Of a DNA stretch of 47,892 nt, positions 36,249-43,882 are shown in pieces. The notes beneath the pieces were generated by a model. It saw nothing but the letters and a program-made list of their open reading frames with translations, searched no databases and was not told the origin of the DNA. Positions within the stretch are counted from its first letter, which is position 1. Each line of letters begins with the position of its first letter. The position numbers and the translations under genes are program-made. Source of the stretch: an uncultured Planctomycetia bacterium (GTDB lineage: Bacteria > Planctomycetota > UBA1135 > GCA-002686595); the NCBI GenBank assembly GCA_938003765.1, contig CALKYE010000297.1, positions 1 through 47,892 on the forward strand. The letters run 5' to 3'.

Positions 36249-37790
36249 TCAGCCGGCGGCGGGCGCGCCGCCCTCGCCGCCCCGCCGACCGGAGCTCGAG
36301 GTGATGCCGCGGAGCGAGAGGACCAACTCCTCCGGACGGTCGCTCGCAGCCAGGGCATCTTTCAACTCCACCAGCTTGGCCGTCACCAGACGCTTGAGCG
36401 ACTGGTTGAACGAGATCAATCCGGGGGTCAGGCCCTGCTCGATCGTGCGCATCAGCTCGCCGGTCTCACCCTTCTCGATCAGCTCGCGAACCCGCGGGTT
36501 CTGGGTGAGCAGCTCGAACGCCGGGACCATGCCCTTGCCCGAGGCGCGCGGGATGAGTCGCTGCGACAGCACCCCCGCGAGGTTGTCCGAAAGCCGCGTC
36601 CGGACCTGACTGTGCTGCTCCGCGGGGAAGAACCCCAGGATGCGATCGAGCGTCTGCGCCGAGTTGACGGTGTGCAGCGTGCTCATCACGAGGTGGCCCG
36701 TCTCGGCCGCGTCGAGCGCCGCGCTGACGGTCTCGCGATCGCGCATTTCGCCGATCAGGATCACGTCGGGGCTCTGGCGCAGCGCGTGCCGCAGACCTTC
36801 GTGGAAGCTCCCGCAGTCGATTCCGACTTCGCGTTGGCTGATCACGCAGCGCTGCTCGCTGAACAGCACTTCGACGGGATCTTCGAGCGTCACCACGTGC
36901 CGCTCGGCGTTCTCGTTCATGTGCTGGATCATGGCCGCCAGCGTGGTCGACTTGCCCGAGCCCGCGATGCCGGTGACGAGGATCAAGCCGCGCTTGCGCA
37001 TGGCGATCTTCGTGAGGTCCGCGATCGGGAGCTCGAGCTCGGTCAGCACCGGGGCCTTCTCCGAGATGCGGCGCATCACGACAGCCGGCTCCCCCATCTG
37101 CTTGTAGGCGTTGATGCGGAAGCGGCCGAGGCCGTCGAGCTGCAGCGCCGCGTCGGCCGAGCCGGTGGCGCGCCAGATGTCCATGCGGTCGCGCCCGATC
37201 ACGCCTTCGAGCACTTCGAGCAGCGCGCCAGCCGCGGGCACGCGGCCCGGCAAGAAGCCGATGCGTCCGTCGACTCGCGTCGACGGTCGTCCGCCGGCGC
37301 GCAGGATCAGGTCGCTGGCGCCGGTCTTCATCATCACCGCGAGCCAGGCCTCGACCTTGTGTCGCGGCGACATGGTCGCGATGCGATTGGCCTCGGCCGG
37401 ATCGACGATCTCGGAGTTCGCGGCGCGCAGCGGCTGCGCGGGCGCCAGGGCCGAGTCCAGCTCGGCTTGCGAGACGATCGGCGTCGACGGCGTGGAAGGC
37501 GGCGGCTCGGGCGGCGCAGCCTTCGCAGGCGCGCCCGGCTGAGTTGTCTCGCGCTGCGGCGACGAGAGGGAGAGCGAACGGCCCGCGGGCGCGGCCGCCG
37601 GAGGAGCGGTGGGCGCAGGCGTCGCAGGCGCGGGCGCAGGCTCCTCAGTGGGCTTGAGCGGAATGCGCGTCGGAGGCGCGGACTCGCGACGCACGGTCTC
37701 CCACGGAGCGGGCTCGCGCGCGGGGCGCGACATGCGCTGCTGCGAGGACGGATCCTTGCCCAGCGGAGACTGCGGACTGGAATTGGTCAC
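36249..37790 (-). CDS. Second PilT-family ATPase with proline-rich N-terminus
   Basis: The product is 513 residues. The first 110 are low-complexity, rich in Pro, Ala and Ser, followed by the PilT N-domain (KTGASDLILRAGGRPSTRVD) and the ATPase core: Walker A GIAGSGKS (274-281), Asp box VTLEDPVEV, Walker B-like SPDVILIGEMRD and His box MSTLHTVNS. The AIRNLIRE segment is replaced by NPRVRELIEKGE. This fits a PilU-like accessory motor or a retraction ATPase of a second system. It lies 54 bases after obgE and 125 bases before the GspC-like gene. An internal ATG at codon 140 would give a PilT-sized protein, so the start needs care. Confidence 0.9.
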   Translation of the reverse strand: MTNSSPQSPLGKDPSSQQRMSRPAREPAPWETVRRESAPPTRIPLKPTEEPAPAPATPAPTAPPAAAPAGRSLSLSSPQRETTQPGAPAKAAPPEPPPSTPSTPIVSQAELDSALAPAQPLRAANSEIVDPAEANRIATMSPRHKVEAWLAVMMKTGASDLILRAGGRPSTRVDGRIGFLPGRVPAAGALLEVLEGVIGRDRMDIWRATGSADAALQLDGLGRFRINAYKQMGEPAVVMRRISEKAPVLTELELPIADLTKIAMRKRGLILVTGIAGSGKSTTLAAMIQHMNENAERHVVTLEDPVEVLFSEQRCVISQREVGIDCGSFHEGLRHALRQSPDVILIGEMRDRETVSAALDAAETGHLVMSTLHTVNSAQTLDRILGFFPAEQHSQVRTRLSDNLAGVLSQRLIPRASGKGMVPAFELLTQNPRVRELIEKGETGELMRTIEQGLTPGLISFNQSLKRLVTAKLVELKDALAASDRPEELVLSLRGITSSSGRRGGEGGAPAAG

Positions 37791-37844
37791 TTCGATGAGT
37801 CCCGGGCGCCTCGACCGCCTGCGCGGCGCGCCACTCAGCGGGAG

Positions 37845-38894
37845 TCATCGGTCCCCGTCGGGTCCCGTCTTGAGTTCCTCGGGGCGTCGGGCGAGCGCAT
37901 GGGCGCGGGCCAGGAGCGCGCTCAGCCCCTCCCCGCGCGCGGCCGAGATGCGGGAAATCTGCACCGACTCGCCCGCGCCACCCAGCGCAGCGCCCAGGCG
38001 CTGCTCGAGTTCCACGGCGCGCTCGCGCGCTTCGTCGCTCTCGCACTTGCTGGCCACGACCACGCGCGGCTTGCGGTGGAGTTCGGGATCGGAGCGCTCG
38101 AGTTCGGCGTCGACGATGCGCCAGGCCTCGAACGGATCGACGGGAGCGTCCGGCGACACGTCGACGAGTTGCAGCAGCACCCGGCAACGCTCCACGTGCT
38201 TGAGGAAGCGTCGGCCGAGCCCGAGGCCTTCCGCAGCGCCCTCGATCAGTCCCGGCAAATCCGCCAGCAGGAGTTGGTCGTAGGCGCCGACGCGCGCGAT
38301 GCCGACGTTCGGCGAGAGCGTCGTGAACGGGTAGTCGGCGATCTTCGGGGTCGCCGCGGTGAGCTTGGAGAGCAGCGTCGACTTGCCCGCGTTCGGCAAT
38401 CCGACGAGTCCGACCTCGGCGAACAGCTTGAGCTCGAGGCGCACGACGCGAGCCTCGCCAGGTCGCCCAGGCGTCGCGATACGCGGCGTCTGGCGCACGG
38501 AGTTCGCGAAGCGAGCGTTGCCCAAGCCGCCGTCGCCGCCAGCGGCGATCACCAGTCGCTCGCCGGCTCGCGTCAGGTCGCGGAGCAGGTTGCCGTGCGC
38601 GTGGTCGAAGACCTGCGTTCCGATCGGCACCGTCAGCACGAGGTCCTCGGCGTCGCGCCCCGCCTTGTTGCGGGCGCCTCCCGGCTGCCCGTCGCCGGCG
38701 GCGTACTTGCGGCGGCGACCGAGTTCGAGGAGCGAGTTCACGTGCTCGTCGGTGACGAGCACCACGCTGCCGCCACGGCCGCCGTCACCGCCGTCAGGCC
38801 CGCCCTTCTGGACGAACTTCTCTCGGTAGAAGGAGACGACGCCGTCGCCGCCCTTGCCGGCCCTCACGTCGATCACGCACTCGTCGCGAAACAT
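37845..38894 (-). CDS. obgE: GTPase ObgE/CgtA
   Basis: The product is 349 residues. The N-terminal glycine-rich Obg fold (1-158) has the typical KGGDGVVSFYREKFV and GGDGGRGG segments. The G domain has G1 GLPNAGKS (165-172), the switch ADYPFTTLSPNVG, G3 DLPG (212-215) and G5 SAARGEG. G4 reads S282-K-C-E285 instead of NKxD. ObgE acts in late 50S ribosome assembly and stress control. The gene follows rplU and rpmA, the usual bacterial order, separated by 139 bases from rpmA. There is no C-terminal OCT domain. Confidence 0.95.
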   Translation of the reverse strand: MFRDECVIDVRAGKGGDGVVSFYREKFVQKGGPDGGDGGRGGSVVLVTDEHVNSLLELGRRRKYAAGDGQPGGARNKAGRDAEDLVLTVPIGTQVFDHAHGNLLRDLTRAGERLVIAAGGDGGLGNARFANSVRQTPRIATPGRPGEARVVRLELKLFAEVGLVGLPNAGKSTLLSKLTAATPKIADYPFTTLSPNVGIARVGAYDQLLLADLPGLIEGAAEGLGLGRRFLKHVERCRVLLQLVDVSPDAPVDPFEAWRIVDAELERSDPELHRKPRVVVASKCESDEARERAVELEQRLGAALGGAGESVQISRISAARGEGLSALLARAHALARRPEELKTGPDGDR

Positions 38895-39033
38895 GGCTTC
38901 GACACGCAGAAGTGGAACAGCGCGAACTCAGCCAGCGAACACGAGTCGATCCCGTCTCGACACCACTCCGCCGTCGGCGCCCGTTCACCGGGACGCCGCG
39001 GCGCAGGCCGTCGAGCGGAAGCTGGGGAGCGCG

Positions 39034-39285
39034 TCAGCTCGCGCTGACCGGCTCGACGGTCACGCGCCGACGGGATTGGAAGCGAACGACTCCGTCCGTG
39101 AGCGCGAACAGCGTGAAGTCGCTGCCGACGCCGACGTTCCGCCCGGCGTGGAAGCGCGTGCCGCACTGGCGCACGATGATCGAGCCGGCTCGCACCGTCT
39201 CACCGCCGTAGGCCTTCACGCCTCGGAACTGGGGGTTGGAGTCGCGACCGTTGCGGGTCGAGCCTTGACCTTTCTTGTGTGCCAT
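39034..39285 (-). CDS. rpmA: Ribosomal protein bL27
   Basis: The product is 83 residues and matches L27 in length and motifs: MAHKKGQGSTRNGRDSN at the N-terminus, then GVKAYGGETVRAGSIIVRQ and GTRFHAGRNVGVGSDFTLFA. It is a 50S subunit protein near the peptidyl transferase centre. The start is at the canonical MAHKK. It lies 85 bases after rplU. The N-terminus begins as mature-type sequence, without the Firmicutes-type pre-sequence. Confidence 0.97.
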   Translation of the reverse strand: MAHKKGQGSTRNGRDSNPQFRGVKAYGGETVRAGSIIVRQCGTRFHAGRNVGVGSDFTLFALTDGVVRFQSRRRVTVEPVSAS

Positions 39286-39370
39286 GTCGTTGCTGCTTGC
39301 TGCGCGCGCCGGGCGTTGTGGGGTGTGCGGACGAGTACGAGTTGGACTCGAGGGAGACGGGCGTTCGGCC

Positions 39371-39697
39371 TCAGCCCTGGATCTGCGCGATCTTCACGCG
39401 CACGTAGTCCTGGCGATGTCCGCGCTTGCGGCGCACGTTCTTGCGTCGCTTGAAGCGGAAGGCGATCACCTTGTCGCCGCGCTCGTGACCGATGATCTCG
39501 CCGGTCACGCTCGCGCCGGCGAGGAACGGCGCGCCGATCTTGACCGCGCCTTCGTTCGAGATCATCTGGACATCGGAGAAGGTGACCTTCGTGCCGATGG
39601 CGGCCGGCTCGGATCCCTCCAGGCCCAGGTCGCACAGGATCTCATCGCCCGGACGGACGCTGAACTGTCGGGAGCGGTCGTTGATGACGGCGTACAC
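39371..39697 (-). CDS. rplU: Ribosomal protein bL21
   Basis: The product is 108 residues, close to the normal L21 length. It shows YAVINDRSRQFSVRPGD at the N-terminus and FRFKRRKNVRRKRGHRQDY at the C-terminus, the rRNA-binding signature. The start is a GTG at 39697: no ATG is in frame near it, and a good ribosome-binding site (39705-39709) lies seven bases upstream. It is the first gene of rplU-rpmA-obgE and is 229 bases from the RNase E/G gene. The longer frame upstream has no L21-like content. Confidence 0.95.
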   Translation of the reverse strand: MYAVINDRSRQFSVRPGDEILCDLGLEGSEPAAIGTKVTFSDVQMISNEGAVKIGAPFLAGASVTGEIIGHERGDKVIAFRFKRRKNVRRKRGHRQDYVRVKIAQIQG

Positions 39698-39704
39698 GGA
39701 TCGG

Positions 39705-39709
39705 CCTTT
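39705..39709 (-). promoter_or_regulatory. Ribosome-binding site deciding the GTG start of rplU
   Basis: AAAGG on the minus strand lies seven bases before the GTG at 39697. It supports the GTG start. Confidence 0.6.
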
Positions 39710-39926
39710 GGTGATGGGTCGCGCGCGAGGCGCGCTCCACAGCGGGTCGGAGAGACGGGTAAGCGAACGATTCGGGAGCCGTGCGGCCCTCGAAAAGGGG
39801 CGAGGAGCATAGCGGCCGGCTCGCGGACTGGGAAGAGCCTGGCTGGACCGGCGACGCGGAGAGCGCCGCACGAGGCGGTGGACGCCGCTGTGGCGCGCCC
39901 CGCCTCGCACCCGGTCCGAGGGCTGA

Positions 39927-42900
39927 TCAGCGCTTGCGGCGCCCGCCGGGACGCACCTCGCGTCCGTCGGCGCGCAGATAGCGCAGGACGGAGTCCTCGA
40001 GTTGGTCGACGGCGGCGAACAGCTCGATCTGGCGCTCGTGCCGGGCCTCCAGCTCGCGCAGCTCCCCGGAGCAGTAGCGCCGCAGGTGCTCCACGACCTC
40101 GGGCGCAGCACGCAGCTCGACCTTCTGGAACCCCTTGAGGGTCAGCGCGGCCCCGAGCCGGCGCAGGATCGCGCCGACGCGGGACTCGACCGTCCGGATG
40201 CGACCCGAGCCGCGGCAGCGCGGGCAGTTCGAGAAGAGCATCTTGGACAGGCCGGGGCCCAACCGCTGGCGGGTCAGCTCGAGCAACCCGAACTGCGAGA
40301 TGCGCCCCAACTTGGAGCGCGCCCGGTCGGAGTCCATGGCGTCGCGCAACGCGCGCTCCACTTGGCGGCGACTGGAGCTGCGCTGCATGTCGATGAAGTC
40401 GCAGACGATGATGCCGCCCAGATCGCGCAAGCGGATCTGGCGCGCGATCTCCTTGACCGCATCGAGGTTCGTGCGCAGCGCGATGTTCTCGAAGTCGAAG
40501 CCTTCGGAGCGCGTCTTGCCCGAGTTCACGTCGATCGCGACCAGCGCTTCGGTCTGGTCGAGCACGATCGAACCGCCGCTGGCGAGGTCGATGCGGCGCG
40601 CGAAGATGCGCTCGAAGTCCTGCTCCACGTTGTGGGTGTGGAACAGCGGCTTGGGCCCGGTGTGGAGTTGCACGCGATCCACCTTCTCGGGGATCAGCTT
40701 CTCCATGAACTCACGCACGCGCTGGTAGACCTTCTCGTCGTCGACGTACACCGCTTCGGTGTGGTCGTTGAACAGGTCGCGGATGGTGCGGATGGCGACG
40801 TCCGACTCTTCGTACAGCGGCGCCGGCCCGCGGCCCAGGTTGAGCCGCTTGCCGAACGTGTCCCACAGCAACATCAGGTAGTCGAGGTCGCGACGCAGGT
40901 CCTCGCGCGTGCAGCCGGTGCCGGCCGTGCGCACGATCACGCCCATGCCCTCGGGCACGTCGAGGCTCTCGAGGATGCGCTTGAGTCGCCGACGCTCCTT
41001 CTCGTCCTCGATCTTGCGGCTGACGCCGGTGCGCGACATCGAAGGCATCAGCACCAGGTAGCGCCCGGGGATCGAGATGTAGGTCGTGAGCGTCGGCCCC
41101 TTGTCGCCGATCGCGTCCTTGGTGACCTGGACCACCACGGACTGACCCTTCTCGAGCAGGTCCGTGATCGGCAGTCGCGGACGGGCGCGCGGGCGACCGT
41201 GGCGGCGCGCTTCGGCTTCGCGGGAACCGCGGCCGCCTCGCCCACCGCGACCTGAGCGGCCGCCCTCGGCGCTGCGGGCTCCGTCGCCGCGCTGCGCTCG
41301 ATCTCCGCCGGCGGAAGCGCGCTGGGGAGCGCGTTCTTCGGCCTCCGTCGCTTCGACTTCGGGTGCTTGCGGCGCGGTCGACACCGGCGCGGCGGGAGCG
41401 GCGTCCGGCTCGGCCCAACCGAGCTCGTCGGAGCTGCTGCGCGCCAGCGGCGTGCGCGCCCGGAGGCTCGCCACGTGCTCGACGTCTTCGGACTCGTCGG
41501 AAGTCGATGCGGAATTCGAAGCGTCGCCGTCCGCAGGCGGCGCGTCGTGCTCCTCGATCACCTCGAGCAGCTCCAAGCCCTCGGAAGCGTCGAGCACCTC
41601 GGGTGCGTGCGCGTGGTCCTCGAACGGCGCGAGGTGGTCGTGCGAGTCGTGGTCGTGATCGTGGAGTTCGTCGTGGCCGCGCTCGTCGTGGTGCGCGAGC
41701 AAGCGCTCGTGCAGCTCGTCGTGGTCCAGTCCGTCGTGCGGCTCGTCGCCCGCCGACTCCACGCCGCTCGCGACGACTTCATCGTCGGCGTCGTCGTCCT
41801 CGTCAGCGTCGTGATCCGAGTCGTCGGCGAGTTCCTGCGGCTTGCGCGCGCCGTTCGCAGCTCCCCGCGAGCCCGCGTCGCGCTGCGCCTGGCCGAGCTC
41901 GGCCGCCACATGCGGTTGACTCGACTTCTCGTCCCACTCCTCGGGGTCGATCTTGTGCGTGAGCAGCTTGTCCAGCCGCCAGTCGGGATCGCCGTACACG
42001 GCCAGCACGTCCGAGGTGTGCAGAAAGCCGTTGCGGCCTTCGCCGAAGTCGATGAACGCGGCGCCGATCGCCGGCTCGAGGTTCACGACCTTGCCGCGGT
42101 AGATGTCGTTCACCAGCGTCTCGTGACGCTTGACGTGCATCTGGAAGTCGACGATCTGCCCGCCTTCGACGACGGCGACGCGGATCTCTTCGCGGTCGGC
42201 GGCGTTGACCAGGATGATGTTCGGGCGACCCGGCTTGGGGCGCGCGCCGGCGTCGACGTCGAAGTCCTCCTGGGCTTCGGGGCGTTCCTTGCGCTTGCCG
42301 CGGCGGCGTCCAGCCTCCGCCTTGGGCTCGCCACGTCCGTCGCGCGCGGGCGCGCTGCTCTCGTCCTCGCGCTCGGTCTCGGGGGCCTCGAGCTCCAGCT
42401 CGTTCTCCTCGCCCGGAATCCACTCGACGCCGACCGGTCCCTGCGCGGCGGCGCCGCCGCGGCGACGGCGACTGCGGCGCGAACGCTTGGAGCCTGACGG
42501 TTCCGCGCTACCCGCCTTGGCGGGCTCGCGCGAGGGCTTCGTCGCGGCCGGACGCTCGCTGGGCTTCGCGGCCGATTCGACGGCAGCGCCATTCTCGCTC
42601 GCGCCACCGCCACGGCGACCACGTCGGCGACCGCGCCGCCGACCTGAACGGGACTCCTCGCCATTGCGAGGCTGCGCAGCGCCCGGCGCATTGGAAGGCC
42701 CTGCGGCTGCGGCCGCGGGGATGTCGAAGTCATCGTCGAACGCGGGAGCGTCCAGATCGGGCGCGGGCGCGTCCGCCGCGTGATCCGCACCATCTGCATC
42801 GGTCGGCTCGCGCGCCGCATCGGCCTCGCCGTGCGCGTCTGCGTCAGCGACGGTCGGCTCGCCCGCGCCGCCGGCGCCGCGCCTGCCGCGACGACGACCG

Positions 42901-43421
42901 CCGCGGCGACGGCGCGAACGACGTGCGCCAGCCGAGTCAGCGCCCGCATCCGTGCTGCTGGAGTCGGACGTCGCGTCGAGTTCGACCTCGCCAGGAGCGC
43001 GCGTCGAGTCACCAGCGTCCGAACCGGAGGCCCAGGACTCGCCGGGCGCATCGGCTGAACTCGATTCGTCGCCCTGCGACGTTCGCGGCTCCGCCGACGA
43101 AGCCGACTCGTCTTCGGCCGCGTCTTCGGCGCCAGTCCCAGCGGACTCGGGTGCGGCGGACTCGGATGCCGCGCCTGCGGCTCCGCGTCGGCGTCCCCGG
43201 CCTCCACGCCGACGTCGGCGCGGACGCTCTTGGCCAGCATCGGCGGCCTGCTCCTCGGTCGCGTCATCGCCGGATGACGGCGGACGCTCGGAGTTCGGGA
43301 CTTGGGGGGCGGAGAAGGACGCTGCAACCTGCTCGGGTGCGGCGCCGGAATTCGAGGGCTCCTGTTCGGAGCGCTGCGAGCCCGAGTGCTCGAAAGCGCT
43401 CGGGGGCAATTGATCGGTCAT
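39927..43421 (-). CDS. RNase E/G-family endoribonuclease with long N-terminus and split S1 domain
   Basis: The product is 1,164 residues. Residues 1-398 are low-complexity, alternating acidic stretches with Arg-rich blocks (68-80, 167-182, 260-271, 312-322, 371-379). The S1 domain starts at about 400 (IILVNAADREEIRVAVVEGG) and is interrupted at about 480-748 by an acidic insertion with a His-rich stretch at 562-605, then resumes (LLEKGQSVVVQVTKD). The RNase H-like/DNase I core follows with catalytic D964 (VAIDVNSGK) and D1008 (CDFIDM), and the zinc-link CPRCRGSGR (C1066, C1069). It should cleave single-stranded AU-rich RNA and process rRNA. The Arg-rich blocks may bind RNA. rne versus rng cannot be decided. 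Its leader carries a small palindrome near 43610. Confidence 0.93.
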   Translation of the reverse strand: MTDQLPPSAFEHSGSQRSEQEPSNSGAAPEQVAASFSAPQVPNSERPPSSGDDATEEQAADAGQERPRRRRRGGRGRRRGAAGAASESAAPESAGTGAEDAAEDESASSAEPRTSQGDESSSADAPGESWASGSDAGDSTRAPGEVELDATSDSSSTDAGADSAGARRSRRRRGGRRRGRRGAGGAGEPTVADADAHGEADAAREPTDADGADHAADAPAPDLDAPAFDDDFDIPAAAAAGPSNAPGAAQPRNGEESRSGRRRGRRRGRRGGGASENGAAVESAAKPSERPAATKPSREPAKAGSAEPSGSKRSRRSRRRRGGAAAQGPVGVEWIPGEENELELEAPETEREDESSAPARDGRGEPKAEAGRRRGKRKERPEAQEDFDVDAGARPKPGRPNIILVNAADREEIRVAVVEGGQIVDFQMHVKRHETLVNDIYRGKVVNLEPAIGAAFIDFGEGRNGFLHTSDVLAVYGDPDWRLDKLLTHKIDPEEWDEKSSQPHVAAELGQAQRDAGSRGAANGARKPQELADDSDHDADEDDDADDEVVASGVESAGDEPHDGLDHDELHERLLAHHDERGHDELHDHDHDSHDHLAPFEDHAHAPEVLDASEGLELLEVIEEHDAPPADGDASNSASTSDESEDVEHVASLRARTPLARSSSDELGWAEPDAAPAAPVSTAPQAPEVEATEAEERAPQRASAGGDRAQRGDGARSAEGGRSGRGGRGGRGSREAEARRHGRPRARPRLPITDLLEKGQSVVVQVTKDAIGDKGPTLTTYISIPGRYLVLMPSMSRTGVSRKIEDEKERRRLKRILESLDVPEGMGVIVRTAGTGCTREDLRRDLDYLMLLWDTFGKRLNLGRGPAPLYEESDVAIRTIRDLFNDHTEAVYVDDEKVYQRVREFMEKLIPEKVDRVQLHTGPKPLFHTHNVEQDFERIFARRIDLASGGSIVLDQTEALVAIDVNSGKTRSEGFDFENIALRTNLDAVKEIARQIRLRDLGGIIVCDFIDMQRSSSRRQVERALRDAMDSDRARSKLGRISQFGLLELTRQRLGPGLSKMLFSNCPRCRGSGRIRTVESRVGAILRRLGAALTLKGFQKVELRAAPEVVEHLRRYCSGELRELEARHERQIELFAAVDQLEDSVLRYLRADGREVRPGGRRKR

Positions 43422-43882
43422 GAGAAAAAGCTCTCTCGTCCGGGGCGGCGAGTCGCGCGGGCGGCCTCCCGAACGCGCCTAGGGCGCGCTCAGATGCGGC
43501 GCGGCGACCGGCGGCGCGCGAGAGGGCTGCCTGCGCAGGGCGCAGGCGGGCGTCGCGGCCGAGCGTCGCTCGACTCCGGACCAAGGTGTGCTGAGAAAGA
43601 AGGCGCCCAACCACGAACGTGGCGCAGCTCGAAGCTGCATGGGCGGCGCGACCGGAGCGTCCGCGGGCCGCGAGCGCGACCCTGAAGCGGCGGACCAGCC
43701 GCAGGCCTGTCCATGCTGCGCTATCGGCGCCCCCGGTTGGAAGCCTGAGCGCTTTTTTCTCGGCCGGCCGCCCGCCGCCGCGCGCCGGGGCGCCTCGAAA
43801 TGGCGCGGACCCGCCCCTCGCAGTGCGCGGAGCGGGTCCACAGGACTGGTCGGCCGAAGCCGTCCCGCCGGTGCGGGAGGCC
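43422..43882 (-). other. Leader region of the RNase E/G gene and end of the secretin operon, 461 bases
   Basis: The part near 43800-43880 holds two hairpins that end the secretin transcript. The rest should be promoter and leader of the RNase gene. It contains an AAAAAA tract on the minus strand (about 43754-43759), a CCACG-AA-CGTGG palindrome near 43610 and no supported coding sequence. RNase E genes are often regulated through their leader, but no known element was recognised. Confidence 0.5.
43807..43839 (-). terminator. Hairpin terminator of the pilN-pilO/P-secretin operon
   Basis: Arms GGACCCGC (43807-43814) and GCGGGTCC (43832-43839) flank a 17-base loop; CCATTTCG follows on the minus strand. 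A smaller six-base stem (43863-43878) lies just after the secretin stop and may add to it. Confidence 0.6.

Noticed and set aside
36243..39047. A 934-residue plus-strand open frame across the second pilT and obgE
   Set aside because: It spans two well-recognised minus-strand genes and has no protein motif.
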